From Saccoglossus kowalevskii (taxonomy: Eukaryota > Hemichordata > Enteropneusta > Harrimaniidae): 49,859 bases of DNA. Both the position numbers and the translations under genes were made by a program. Below, piece by piece: positions 1-13,027 of this stretch. Each line of letters starts with the position of its first letter. The first letter of the stretch is position 1. The notes under the pieces are model-generated. The model worked only from the letters and a program-made list of their open reading frames with translations, made no database searches and was not told where the DNA came from. The stretch is taken from positions 705,304 to 755,162 of the forward strand of contig NW_003158724.1 of assembly GCF_000003605.2 (NCBI RefSeq), in the 5' to 3' direction.

Positions 1-3000
1 TCTTGGGAGAGGGCTCTTCTGAATAAACATCATGCTTTGATCACTACAAAAAACAAACCATGTAAATCAGTTCACATCGCTTTTTAAGTTGACCATCACA
101 GTATTGAGCGATGATCTACGTATCATAACATAGAATACCCAAGATCCTGTAGTTTTACAACGTACTCCACTGTCAAATAGGTGCGTAAAGTGTCATTATA
201 ATGGCAATATTTCAGCAGGATATCACACAAGCATGCCATGTAGTGAATTAAAGAAAATGTGTACTCAGTGTGGTTGTAGTACTCGCTTGCTACTACAGAA
301 GGGGAACCGCTCAATCCCATGGATTGCACCAAAGAATCATGGGACACTATTGTTTATGTTGTTTACAATGTTAATCTATCTGTTGTTATACATTGTTATT
401 TTAATCCAGAAAGTAAATTTGTTGTGAAATTAATCTTAACTGGAAGGTGCTCTGCAACTAACACTAGGCGTGTGTGTATTATACCATTCCTACTTGAGAA
501 TTGAGCTCAATGTAAATACGTATCCTGGCATGATAATGATAAGTAGGACGTGAAGTAATTCCACCCTAATACATAATAAAACAACATGGTAGTGGTTCAC
601 TTTATATAGATGACGTCACCGTGTAATTTTAACTTAAACAAATAATTAGTTATGTATTTTTTTGCACTACGTCTCAATTCGGTGTAGCAACAGGGATGAT
701 GTGTTACCAATGTCCACCACAGATTTCTAGCCGCAAAGCAAACTCTGACTCCAATCGGGCTCAATAACTTGGTAATAAATTCAATCGTCCATTATCACAG
801 ACCGTATAGTTTGTTTTCTATGCTATGTGGTTTTATTCAGCGCAGCGACGTCGGATACTACAGTAGCTTTTGTTAAAGCACGAATGAATCGAATCGTGGT
901 GGTGGAAATTTGCCAAGATATATTTCTCACTTGGCGCGTCTTTCCATACAAAATCGAGACCCAAATCAGAAAACGCATTAATTAAGTGTTATATTAATCC
1001 CTGAATAATTAAGAAATCGGTGGAAAATGTATATTAAAAGAGTAAACACTGATTTCAATTCATTACGTGGTAATTGACCTCATTATTATCATAGTTACAT
1101 TGTGAGCATGTGGCCCATCACTCCGATGAGATTATTGACAAAAAAAGCGTTATACAAATCTAATGAAAAACTGGGGTGCCGGTCTAGTACATGTACTCAT
1201 CATATCGTGATCATCAATGGATACCGAGTGTGGGCTTGCATGCATTGGTATTTGTTCTTAACCATCGCGCATGAGCAAGTGTTGGTGTAGGTTAAACATG
1301 GGTAAATACTACTCTAAATGAATACGTAGGGAAGATTTTTCAGCTGAACTGTGGCACATATTTGTTTGTACAATGTTCTGATTGTTATTTGTATACAGGT
1401 GAAGATGCCAGACTGTTTATTGTCTGAGGATAGAATAATGCGTTATGCATGACTCGTGGAAAGCTAACACATACCCTCACGATACATGTGTACCAATCTT
1501 TTCACAATACGACCACTTGTATTAGTTTATTAGAATCTATGAGAGCACAAAAGTTAGAAAGGATACACAAAATCAATCTAATGTCAATTACATTTATTGA
1601 ATTAATTCATCACGTCTTTTTGTTAAAAGCGTTCTTAATAGTTTTATTTTATTCCTCGATATCGATTCTACATGCCACAGTAACATAACCATCGCCAATT
1701 GTTGGAATCACGGGTTTATTATGAAATGAAGCAGGTTTGTGTTACCTTGCTTGTGTCCAGGGTGCGTAGAATTATGTCACTCGCTGTGTTGTTTGTGAGT
1801 TGTAGAGGGCGTATTGCACCATGTGAAATAATTCCAATCGCTACTTCCTTCGTCTTTACCATCTGTACTCGACAGATGTTGAAGTTGAAAAAAGTAGTGA
1901 GAAGAATGCAGACACTGAAACAAGACATGGGTGATGAGATGGTGCATCAATTGTGAAATATTGTAAACTTTGATCATCATTCGTTTCAGCTGTCTGGTTA
2001 TACGTGTGAGTATGTTTAAATTTCTATATCATCTGGTTTTAGTGGTACTTTCATGGTTGGGGTTCTGCTGAGCGGTCATTTCTATGGTTCACAAGAAGTT
2101 TCACCTAAAGCGTACAACGCACTGGGAGAGACTTGACAACTTCGTTGTTACTGGGAGAGGCAAGCATCCGAGGGGCTTAACCAAGCAGCGAATAATGATA
2201 CCGTATGCTTTATTTTGCGGCGTCTGAAGCTAAAAGCGGACAGAGGCTCGGATTTCAGTTCCCTTACGCCCTCAACGTTCGAATAAACAAACGTTTGCTC
2301 TATTACATTCAAAATATTTTTAATGACACAGACTTGGACTTAAAAAATACACATTACATTTTGTATCAGATGTGTACAAAAAATCGAACAACATTTGATG
2401 AAAGAGGCAAGCTAAGGTAGTGTATTCATTGTACCGGGGCTATTAGTCATAAAGTGCTTGTATATTTACTAGAATGTAGCCATCAAGGCATATCAGATGC
2501 ACGCTCTTAGTTCTATGATATAATTTCACAATATGACGAGAGCCTGCCGTGATTACAAAAACAAGACAAATTTTGAAAAAAAAAATGTGAATGAAATGTT
2601 TATGTTTTACCATAGACCCTCGCACCGCGCATATGCAACATATGTACTGATAACACTGTTTTTCCCACAATTCAATGCACTCTTTTAATGAAAATCACGA
2701 ATACGAGTTTTGACCTGGAGGAGACGTACACGTATTACCTTCCAATTACCAAAGAAATTACTTATAATTACACTTGGTCTCAGTTTGTACTCGTAGGTCT
2801 GCGCAACAATCAAAATTGCCATCTTTGTCGATATGAGTCCTCTATAAGTTTTGTAAAAGATAAACATTTCATCACGATTTTTTTCCAAAATCTGTCAATG
2901 TATTCTATTATGTTCCTCTCTGTGCCGTTTATGTAATTGACAATAGATGCTATATTGCGTATCTTTCATGTTGTTCCAAATAGGATATTCTATTCAAATA

Positions 3001-6000
3001 ACGCATGTTACATTAGTGCGGTCATCAGTTTATCGTCAGGTTCACGTTTTCGTTAAAGTCGACCATCCATGGCCGTCCCCACCACAGGGGTTCGACAACT
3101 TGACATGGCTGTTGAGGTAAAAGTAATAGTACCGGTAATATATAGTTATGTATCGCCAACTCCAACAAATCGTACGTTTGTAGAAGACTGAAATTATGTG
3201 CTACAAACATTTTCAAAACTCAAAAATATACATGACCACGTAACACTTCAACAAACAAAATTAATCGGTTTGTTGTGAGCAGGAAGCCACAAATCCATGA
3301 AAGTCTGGCTGGTCATAAATATTTAATGTGTTAAAATTGGTAGTCGCTGCCATATTAGTTGCTCAAACCAATCAAATTCAACATTACATTACAACATTCA
3401 AATTATCCTTACTGGTAATCATTATTGTCGATATTTATATAATCTCCAACCATTAAATGACTTACTGTCATTGGTGTCATTTTACAGTCCGGGCGGAGAC
3501 CGTGACTCTGCTTACATCATGTCATCCATTGCCCCCCGACATATTGCTAGACAATATGCAAGAACGCATTAACACGATTCCCGTGAACGTTATCTCGTTT
3601 GATTATGGGTGGTTACACATTAGTATGCGACTATGTGCTTAACCTGTCATTTTTAATCAGACAACGACCCAACTCACCATTGCCTTTTATAAAAGCTTCA
3701 GACGATGTATACCTTGCCATGGTTACATGCTTTAATAACTGACAAATAACATAACTCACGGTTATATTAGTTATATTCGTTATACACAGCTATGTTTCCA
3801 TCACGTTATTAGAACAAAATGGCATCCATACCACGCTAGACAAATTGGTAAGCGACTGGGCCAGTTATATACGTGTGTGTGCCTATCAGTTGCTTCTATA
3901 TCATTAGTGTCCCATATCACGTCGTTTATTGTATAGCGTCGTAACGATCATATTAATGAGATATGTACCCAACATTACGACAAATACATTCGCCATCGTG
4001 GAATTCTTTCGTTTTGGGGCAAAAATCTGAAAAAAATCAGATAAATATCAAGTATAATTCTTAACGAAATGTATTAATATGCACATCAATTATATTTTCA
4101 AAATTACTGAATACAAAAGAATTTTTCAGAAAAAAGATAATTCGCTATATTATCTATATTCGCTATATTTAGTTATTTTTTATCTTGAATTATGACTGGA
4201 AGAAGCTGAATGAAATTACAAACTATTTAGTGTGTTCAACAACTCATGTATGAACAATAACTTTAATAAATATGATTTCACTTGGTAAAAAATTACTATA
4301 TATTTGTCTGCGTAAAAACGAAAGAATTTTACAATGTCGAAAACGGAAAGACATCATCGTAGTGTTACCTGGGTATCACGTTCTCGACACAATGCAATCA
4401 CTATAAAAGTGAAAAGACTACCACGAAACATGACACTTATCCGGGTACTTGTCAACATTGTAAATTAATTTGTGTATAACAAATGCCTACAATGTTAAAA
4501 CACTAAGTTTTTTTTAAACAATATGCATTTCACGGTGTCTTTGGTGGCACAATTACTTCTAGCAGATGTATTGTTTATTTTTCTGAAATATAGGAAGTAT
4601 TACATATTAAATGGAAATGCGGACGCTGTAGTGGTGTTGCAACTATGCCAGGTGTAAAGTTTCAAACACTGAAAAAGCAGTGCAGTGAAGAGCATCCACC
4701 TGTGACGTGTTATGTTTGGATGTCAATAAGGTGGTCATGCTGCATGCGTTAGGCTGAATGTTTGTTGTCGTCACTGTTGATTTATTTCCAAATGAGATTA
4801 TCACAGTTTGCTTTACATACCAATAACTTCCCAACTACAACATCGTACAGAACACACATACGTCACATTCACGCAGTCTTAAATTCTTTCCTAGCGGCAA
4901 GACGTAATTGGGTGTACACATTGTCACGTGGTTTCTTTTATTTCGTCACTGGGTGTCAAACACTTGCAATGAAATAAATTAGAGAAAAACTAATAAGTTG
5001 ATAAAAGCTGGCCCATTAATACTAATAATTATTAACTCAAATTAATACCAGCAGTCGCGCGTGTTCAAACTTTCCCCGCTTTGTATATACGTTGCGTGGG
5101 GAAACACTTGAAGACGACGCCGTGTGACGCCGCGTGACGAATATGTTTAACCGTTAAACGCATATAGACGTAGTATATGTTTACTAATAACGACTCACAT
5201 TATGATTATTTTTATAATACAATATGATATTTATATAATACAATAATATTAACAATAATTGTTGTTCATAGCAATACCTAATGAACGCATGTCATCGTTT
5301 ACATTCATATTATTGCAGTTATTTACCAGGTTCCATGACGTCACTAAACAAATCTACCAAGCATTGGTGCTGACGTAAATTAATCCTTTGAATGCTATAT
5401 TGTTTCCCCTCGCAGTTTTTTTGGAAATGTTTGTATCAGGGAATATATCCGGGCGGGTAGCTTGTTAATGGAATAGCCTGTATTTATACGACTGAAAACT
5501 GGCAATCATCTAACAGAATGTCGGTTTGTTCGAACCATTTATCAGGCTGTTCATGTCAAGTTCGGAAAGTCTGTTTCTTGAACCCGTTTTTAATAAAAAC
5601 AGAACTGTCACTGTTAACAATAAGTGAAATGTGACTGTAACTAGATAAAGTACAGTTGAAAGAAACTACTTCAATAAAATGAAACAAGATATCAGTGACG
5701 TTTTTGTTGTACAGTGCGGCCAAAGGGTACCTATAGGGGTCAATTGGTCGCATTTAATGCGATTGCCAGACTTTATTTGTTGACTGCTACAACAATAAAC
5801 CGGTACCCACAATCAATACTGGCACAATTAAGACAGCACATACTTAACTCCAGCTTTTACACCGCCAATCAGACGTTCAGCCTTCCATATTTTATTGCGT
5901 ACTTCTGAAAGGGGCGAACTGAAATGTTACTAAGCTCTGATTCAATTTACTGAAACTACGGCGCCTGATTGAACTCTTCGCTGTACCGGTACAACATAGT

Positions 6001-6297
6001 GCATCAAGTTCTCTTCGCTGCCACTTCGGTCGTCTGGGCGTGACCAGATCCGTTGGTCCACCTGTAAACACCACACTCAGAGTTACGTTGCTTGGAAGCC
6101 GCTAAAAACTCCAAGTTAATCTACTCGCCATTGCAGTACATCAGCCAGTAAATCATTAACCTGTTTACGGCAGGTGTGTTTATACTAGCTACTTAGTTTA
6201 CTAGCGACTCGAGGATCGACAACGACAAAAATGTTCGTCGCTTATCATCGTGACAGGGTATTTATTCAAGGATTAGTGTAAGAGATCATTGAACAAG
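1..6297. other. Gene-free AT-rich stretch
   Basis: No reading frame here has convincing coding character. The open frames are all under about 90 codons, overlap each other on both strands, and lack splice-site partners or recognisable motifs. The sequence is AT-rich with scattered short runs of A and T. Base composition becomes more GC-rich from about 5.9 kb onward, approaching gene A, which would fit a promoter or 5' untranslated region. Confidence 0.5.
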
Positions 6298-6644
6298 GTA
6301 AGGGGTGACCGCCACGAGCAGCTGACAGTTTGTCGTCAACTCTGTGCGTGTGAGCCTGCATAATTTAATGTCGATACGTTGGTCTAAAACAAGGAATTGC
6401 CCGCTGTTTTCGTGGACTGAATAGTCAATTAGTCATCGCAAAAACTTCACAACATCGCTCGTTTCCACGGTGTTCGCCTAATTCTTCTTCGACAATTTAT
6501 TTTGTGTTAAGAACCGTTTACTGTTACCTTGGCTACAGTATTATACGAACCGTTAGAGACCAACTCGATCTACGTTACACTGTGAACCGGATGGATAGGT
6601 GATCGCAGGCAGGATTTATAATATCCGCCCTGTCATCATCAACA
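6298..6644 (+). promoter_or_regulatory. Probable 5' untranslated region of gene A
   Basis: This stretch directly precedes the gene A start codon and is more GC-rich than the DNA further upstream. A good splice donor (AAG followed by GTAAGG) begins at 6298, so the leader may contain a short intron; possible acceptors are seen near 6508 and 6612, but none has a strong pyrimidine tract. An in-frame TGA at 6600-6602 closes the reading frame upstream of the start. No clear TATA box is visible. The exact transcription start cannot be told from sequence. Confidence 0.3.
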
Positions 6645-7403
6645 ATGTCAGAGGTGTTCGAAAAATACAAGGAAGAGCATAGCGACAACTATCCGCTGTG
6701 CTGGTCGATGCAGTACGCACCGAAGCTATCGCATGTCAAACCTTCAGACCTGCCCAAGAAGAAACCCCGGCGAATGATGAAAGCCGAACGCAAAGTGAGG
6801 TTCTCGTTCATGGAGAGGGTGGATGAGGAAGACGAGGAGTCGACATTCAGGTTACCCCCTCTGGATGGACTGAGAGGGGGTATAGGGCGTGCGAGAGTGA
6901 GCCGCGGTATAAGTTATTTGATTCCGGCTAACGAGGGGAAAGTCTCAATACAGAACACCTATGATCCAGACTTGTCTGCGCTTTTTAAACGACCATACAA
7001 CGACGATGTGTCGAGTCTCAAGAAAACACTGCGACCAACATCCAAGTCAGTGAATCTGAGTTCTAATAACACACGGGTACTCCGAGGGGGCGGTGGCGTT
7101 GCAACCCTGGAACCTTTGCAAGGAGCAAGTGTTCGATTGAGGAGGAGCAGTATTCAAATTAACCCCGAAGTGAGAGAAATGCTGAACAGCTTTGCTAAGT
7201 GTGCGCCATACGACGATCCGGTCGAGCCGGATAACAGATCAAAGTTAATAGCGGCCAAAAAAAGAAGGGAGAGCAACCAATCCGAGCCTGCGTATCTCAG
7301 CGAGGCTAAAGCCGACATGATCTGGAAATGGTTGAAGAAGGAGAACGACGAGAGATACGAAAAACAGACTAATGCAGATGCCTGGATGTACGAACTGCCT
7401 TGA
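6645..7403 (+). CDS. Gene A: unrecognised 252-aa protein with a PP1-docking-like motif
   Basis: I do not recognise this protein. It is one uninterrupted frame of 252 codons from an ATG with A at -3, the first ATG after an in-frame TGA at 6600, so the start is well supported. Its GC content is clearly above its surroundings. Residues 38-53 form a basic patch ending in KVRF (50-53), which fits the RVxF motif that docks proteins onto protein phosphatase 1. An acidic run follows (DEEDEE, 60-65). The middle is polar and probably disordered, with RRSSI at 166-170 as a possible basophilic-kinase site. Residues about 215-242 are charged and likely helical (IWKWLKKENDERYEK). There is no signal peptide or membrane segment, so it is probably cytoplasmic or nuclear. 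The PP1 link is inference from a short motif only. Confidence 0.8.
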   Translation: MSEVFEKYKEEHSDNYPLCWSMQYAPKLSHVKPSDLPKKKPRRMMKAERKVRFSFMERVDEEDEESTFRLPPLDGLRGGIGRARVSRGISYLIPANEGKVSIQNTYDPDLSALFKRPYNDDVSSLKKTLRPTSKSVNLSSNNTRVLRGGGGVATLEPLQGASVRLRRSSIQINPEVREMLNSFAKCAPYDDPVEPDNRSKLIAAKKRRESNQSEPAYLSEAKADMIWKWLKKENDERYEKQTNADAWMYELP

Positions 7404-8038
7404 AGTCACGCATTTTATTCTGTATACTCAAGAATTTTTTCGCTGCATCAATCAGCGAAGCGGTTATATCGTGATGCTGCTGTTTGACTGACCTGATAAA
7501 CATCCAGGCTGCTTCTGAGTTCATTTTCTCGTTTCCATGGTGATATATTGAATTCAATTGGAAATAATTTCCGGTGAATAATTCAATATTGGAAAGTTAT
7601 TAAGTACAGAGCAATTGGTGCAATGACTGTGCCATGGTGCCATACGGACGAGTCGGAGTGCAATACAGCTAAAGTCGATACACGTTGAGATTCCCGATGT
7701 TTTGAATCGATCGGATGTTTTAAATATCCGGCATTGTTTTGGTTTAACAACGGAACTCGCCATGCCGACTATATAAACGCAAAAATAATATTCTACTATA
7801 TCAGAATTTTTATTATATAATTTTGCACTAATCAGTGTTTCAATATTTGTTTTTTTAATATACACGTGTTCCTTGTTTTAATCACTGCCTTTCAGTTGAT
7901 ATAGATTACTGCCGTGAATACACAATGTATAGAAGTACATTGTTTTTTGTGTTTTTTTTAAACATGTACTCCTGTAAATTATGATTTAGCAAATTTTTAT
8001 TAGTGACCTTGCTGTGTTTGAATACAATACGAAAAAAA

Positions 8039-8063
8039 GTGTGACATTAAAGAAATGTCACAC
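8039..8063 (+). terminator. Likely poly(A) site of gene A, in a hairpin
   Basis: A perfect 9-bp inverted repeat (GTGTGACAT at 8039-8047 and ATGTCACAC at 8055-8063) overlaps the poly(A) hexamer variant ATTAAA at 8046-8051, so that most of the hexamer lies in the loop. A GT-rich stretch (GGGTTTGGTGTG) follows at about 8093-8105, where a downstream cleavage element is expected. This would give gene A a 3' untranslated region of about 650 bases. No better hexamer with a GT-rich follower was seen between the stop codon and here. Confidence 0.4.
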
Positions 8064-8429
8064 AACGACATACTGCACGTCCCACCCTTGATGGGTTTGG
8101 TGTGTTTTTAATTAGTGTCGCGTCAAAACGGCTGTTTATTTGTCACAATCACTAACACAATGCTGACAAATCCGTATCAAATTACTGTGGATTGGCGACC
8201 ATGCAGTTGTCACTCTCTTGAGACATTCTATACATACCGTGACACTCAGATCTTTAAGGTGGACTTAGTACTCAACCTCGTTTACAACATCGCAATACTC
8301 TATCCATTGTGGCTCAAACCATAAGATATAAGCTCAACCCTTTGATCAACTGCCGTCTTTATTTCAACTAATAATATATATTCAAGCTATGCTGGTCATT
8401 GTCGATATCATGATTGTCTTTTTTTCAGC

Positions 8430-8641
8430 ACGCCGTAGCGTTCCAGTGTGGACAGGCTATTGGGCAAAACAAGCAATCGGCAGAGAATTCGCTGAATAGC
8501 GGCTCTGATCGAAACACTTGCGAAGTCGCCATAGCAAACGCTTTGGATACCAGTGACTTCGGGCACGATTTACCTGTATGTGGAGTAAATAAGAGAAGGC
8601 TTTATTTATATTATGAAACTAATTCACGACACGCAGAATAA
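8430..8641 (+). CDS. Orphan exon candidate
   Basis: A textbook acceptor (pyrimidine tract TTGTCTTTTTTTCAG) opens directly into a frame of about 70 codons ending at TAA 8639-8641. The first 150 bases are much more GC-rich than the flanks, which is exon-like here. The translation starts HAVAFQCGQAIGQNKQ and has no recognised domain. Possible donors inside it are GTATGT at about 8575 and GTAAAT at about 8585, so the exon could end there instead of at the stop. Gene A upstream ends in its own stop codon, so this would belong to another transcript or an alternative 3' exon. It may equally be chance. Confidence 0.25.
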
Positions 8642-10514
8642 AACAGATCAGTCGATATATATTTTTTTCTTGTTGTTCTGCATTTTAACATGATAGCTAA
8701 AGTGTGGTTGTGTTTCATCAATGACATAGCGTCGGGCATCCAGCTTATTTTATAAAACCAAGTAATATAACATTACGTTTACTTGGGGGAAAATTCTTAC
8801 AAATGCAAGAGTCGATAAGTTATTTCTAAAAAAACTTTGATCGATACTCTTAAAGCCTGTTTTCGTGCGACTGACAATTCGCTCCAGTGAGCATATCCGT
8901 GTTGTTTTGCCATAGCAACAAGCTAACAACTACATGCCTCATATGTCGATGTTTGGTATCGTGGTAACTGACACGCTCTTCCCCTGTGTGATCCTATGTT
9001 ACAAAATGAAAAATGTACATATATATACTAGTATATATAGGCACTGTTATGTAAACCCATACGTTTTAGTTGATATATTGAGTACTCTTGTTTTTGAATA
9101 ATCGACTCCCATATCTACACTATATATGTATATAATATAGAATGTAAATCTGTACGTTATGTTTAATTGAGTTAGTAGTTACATTTATTGACCTTGTCTT
9201 TCATGGCGCAACTAATGACGATGTGCACCTGGTAAGCATGACGCTGTGCACCTGGTGACGAATGTGTCAAACCCTCCGATATATTTATAAGCAATCAGTT
9301 GTGCATAACATGCATAAATTCCGTCATCTAAGTACAGTTTTCTGGACTGAATGAGTAATGTGAGCCGCTCATTCTATTGTGTTAGGCTCGGCGTACCGTT
9401 ACATAACAACTTAGTAGCAAGAGAATTCGCCTTGATAGTTTCAACTACTAATAGATCAAATGACTTAACGAGTGGTTATTGTACGTCACAGAAACACGTC
9501 CGGTCTCCTTTGATGTGTGCATACAACCGCCCGTTCCATTCTATATAGGGTCCCTCTATTTTTTATGTTACAATTAATTATATATTTTTTATCATACACA
9601 ATATAAATATATACAATCCCTGATAGAATGACCGCACTATTATATAACAGATTAAAAGTGTAGTGTTGTTATTTGAAAACAATGACAACTGATTAAGTTT
9701 TGATGGATTGTTAAAAATCTTTTTACATTATCACAACATAGAAATGGTCACTTCTGACAAGGTCAATAACACCACATACATCCCGAGTGTATGCACGGAT
9801 AACAACGTACTTAATTTTAAGTGTTCAGTCCGAAACAACCTGTTGATGGGAAATCGATATCAAAAAGAATGAAAGTCATTAACTTGGTTTTCTTCATCAG
9901 ATATATCATTCAATATTGCATTTAATTGTCTCCGATAAAAATAATGACGTCATCACTCTTAATGGAATGCCAGACACTTACACAATGTATGTTGAAGACA
10001 CAACAGCAATATATTGTGCGTTCACGAAACATTGATTTGTAATATTCTAGTATAACTTAAGTGAACACTGTATTGAAGGTCTCCGTGTATATGTGTGAAT
10101 ATACAGATCTATCATGATTATACATGTTAAGCGAAAATAATCAGTAGTGATTAGACTCATTAAAAATCGATTTTCCTGTTATTTATTACTTCAGTATCAG
10201 TCCGATATCAATGCCGAAACGCATGCTGGGAAATAACCATGACAACGCGTAAATAGTACAGTCATGAGTGTTAGAAGTCATTATTTACGGAAGATAAATT
10301 ACACAGTCTATGTACTCATGTCAATTGGCTGCGGTTCGGCGAACACACAATCTATACAAAATAACAAAGACGTAGCATTGTCCATTATTGCGTGATTACG
10401 TACTGTTAGTGTCCGTGTGTTAGTATTCAGGCTTACATCAGTTGAACACGAAGCGACCACGTGTCTCAGCTGTGTCGTTTTCAAATTCCACAAAAACAAT
10501 GCAGATCAGCGCGT
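8642..10514. other. Gene-free stretch
   Basis: AT-rich DNA with alternating TA-rich palindromes near 9018-9040. A short direct repeat, TGTGCACCTGGT at 9222 and again at 9245, is the only other structure noticed. Nothing coding is supported. Confidence 0.45.
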
Positions 10515-10676
10515 NNNNNNNNNNNNNNNNNNNNNNNNNNNNNNNNNNNNNNNNNNNNNNNNNNNNNNNNNNNNNNNNNNNNNNNNNNNNNNNNNNNNNN
10601 NNNNNNNNNNNNNNNNNNNNNNNNNNNNNNNNNNNNNNNNNNNNNNNNNNNNNNNNNNNNNNNNNNNNNNNNNNNN
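10515..10676. other. Assembly gap (162 N)
   Basis: A run of undetermined bases. The right edge lies only 22 bases from a 150-bp foldback, so secondary structure or repeat content may have caused the break. Confidence 0.99.
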
Positions 10677-10698
10677 GATCCACGCGGCATAACCTCAC

Positions 10699-10848
10699 CA
10701 CGCGTCGTTTGAAAACGATGCTTTATTAGTATTACGCTCTAGATACACGCGACGGAGTCCGTGAATAAACTAGTGACGCATTCTGGCTGCTTATTCGCGG
10801 ACTAGTATCTAGAAAGTACTAATGAACCTCGTTTTAAAACGATACGTG
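10699..10848. repeat. Imperfect foldback (150 bp)
   Basis: The two ends are reverse complements over 22 bases with 18 matches (10699-10720 against 10827-10848). Further in, TCTAGATA near 10738 faces TATCTAGA near 10806, and AGTCCGTGAATAA at 10756-10768 faces TTATTCGCGGACT at 10791-10803 with 12 of 13 paired. The whole segment can therefore fold as one long interrupted hairpin. It may be a small foldback or MITE-type element; no clear target-site duplication was seen. Confidence 0.6.
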
Positions 10849-13027
10849 AATGATGTCCATTACAATGTACATGATATACAGTACTAGTATATATATGTAC
10901 ATGTGTTTTGGTATATTAACCTGGTATGAACCAATATTTGCAACTTGTAAACTTCATTATTACCCTGTTCCTCTCATTATTAACATTAACATTGTTCATT
11001 TCAAATCTACGTTCATAAAACTATATGTGTGCAGTTTCGTGAGTGGTATACAGACCAGTTAATCCGCCCATTCTTCTGTTCGGTTATGTCTTAATGTAAA
11101 TAAATCAAAAGTTTCACCACGAATCGGGCAGAGTATCTCAATAGCGCCCTCAGTCAACGGTCTTGGTCTCCGTACTTGTCCGCCGATAGAGGACGTAATT
11201 TACGCACGACATAGTCACGCCGCAATGCTTAATTTGCTTGTTCATTTGTAAGGTAAATTTGAGATGCTACAATATTAAAAATATGGTTGAAGGTTGGATG
11301 AATTTTTTTCAGATATGATCGATATAATATTTCGTCAAGGAATAGAAAAGAACACTGTTTACTATTTTGAAAATTTTCAAAGTTTTCAATTTACCTTATT
11401 AGAATTTTAAAACTTCTTGCCGGTGCAATGTTGTTACATGATAATAAAGTACACATTATCAATGGACATTATTATCAAGCTCTCTTCTAAAGTCTTAGTG
11501 AGACAAATTATGTTCAGTAGACTTGTTTCACATCAACCGTTATAAAATTAATACACCATAGAGGGACTGTGTAGGAAATATTCTCCTCTGCAAAGGTATT
11601 ATGTCTATTTTATATAATGTTGCTCAAGAAAATTCTGAACTTGATATTTTCAAATGAATTTACACTTTTCGTTATTCTGTAAAAGAGTATTTACCGGCAC
11701 CCGCTGTTAATGTTAGTAAATAAATAAATCAATAAATAAATTAATTCCAGTTTCTAATTCTAATTAACCGTATAATGTCTGTGACCTCGTACAGTCTCCA
11801 CTTTTAATGATACGTCACACCAAACTATATTTTGCTGAAAGCTTTAGCATTTTGAGTCACGGTTTGCAGTGTCGTTTTCATAGGCAAATAATATATTAGA
11901 CACAGAGGGCGCCGTTCTTATGAAAATTCTTCGCTTCGGGTTGAAAAATATTCAAAATAATTGAAATGAACAATAGATATGAGTTTAAATGAAACACTTT
12001 GTTTAGACAGTGAGAATAGCAATAAATGCAATAGAATAAAACGCAAATTCACATGCATCTTGGGTTTACCGATACGTATAGGTAAGTTTAGTCACACGCC
12101 GGCGCACTCATGGTTTCATTGTTGTATTGAACGAATATGTTTACTGCCAAATCAGTTTTTCTACGATAGAAATAATATTATATTATTTCTATCACGATGC
12201 ATTTTAAGTCAAAATTATTAAAATACTCAAAAATAATCGTAGTTATACAAATTTTCACAGACTTTTTTAAAACTCGGAAACATATTTCACAGTTTAGAAT
12301 CAACCAATCAATCATAGTTACTTGTTACCAACGAACAGACAGGGAACACACTAGGTTTAACAGATTATACAATGATGAAACAGATATTTATTTAAATCAC
12401 AACGGTTACTAGTTCGCTATTTGTGGCTCATTTTAAATCCAACTGCCACTCAGACCACGGTTACTAGAACCATGCTCGGAGTGAAAACGGTTTAGTACCC
12501 AAGGACTCATTTGATAATATGTTCATATGTCTAATTTAAGAAAATTAATGTAATATATATTTTGATATATTTCAATCCGTTACCCTGTGCGTCCACCTTA
12601 TATTTCTATTGCGAAATGGTCAAATCAACATTGAAAATAACCATTATTAAATGCTGAATTCAATATTGTGAAACACTGACACCCATAACAACATTTTTGG
12701 TTTGTTCATATTTACACGATTTGTTGCAAAATTTGAATACCAAATCAGTAGATGCGACAAGACTAAGTGAAAGAGGTATTATGGTTGTATTTTTCAATCC
12801 AGAGGGATGTATCTATGATGAAATTGTTTTCGCTTATCTGTTAATCGACTTAATTAGCTGATTATTAGCGAATGGCTGTGTTATGTCTGGTATCGTTTAG
12901 GCAGGGGAGGTTTTGGACAGAACTTGGCTCAGTGATTTGGAACTAATTACGAGATAACCGTCGCTATTCGGACTACTATTTCTGACACTTAGTATTCGTA
13001 GTTATTAATGTAGTGAACGATTAAAGT
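10849..13027. other. Gene-free AT-rich stretch
   Basis: No supported gene. It holds a short AATA-type repeat around 11717-11750 and a near-perfect 29-bp AT palindrome (GATAGAAATAATA arms) at 12165-12193. Small open frames on both strands show no motif or splice context. Confidence 0.45.

Noticed and set aside
1699-1956. 85-codon plus-strand frame
   Set aside because: Overlapped by open frames on the other strand, no motif, no splice signals and composition like the flanks.
2205-2420. 71-codon plus-strand frame
   Set aside because: Does not begin with ATG, no domain and no conserved-looking pattern; judged to be chance.
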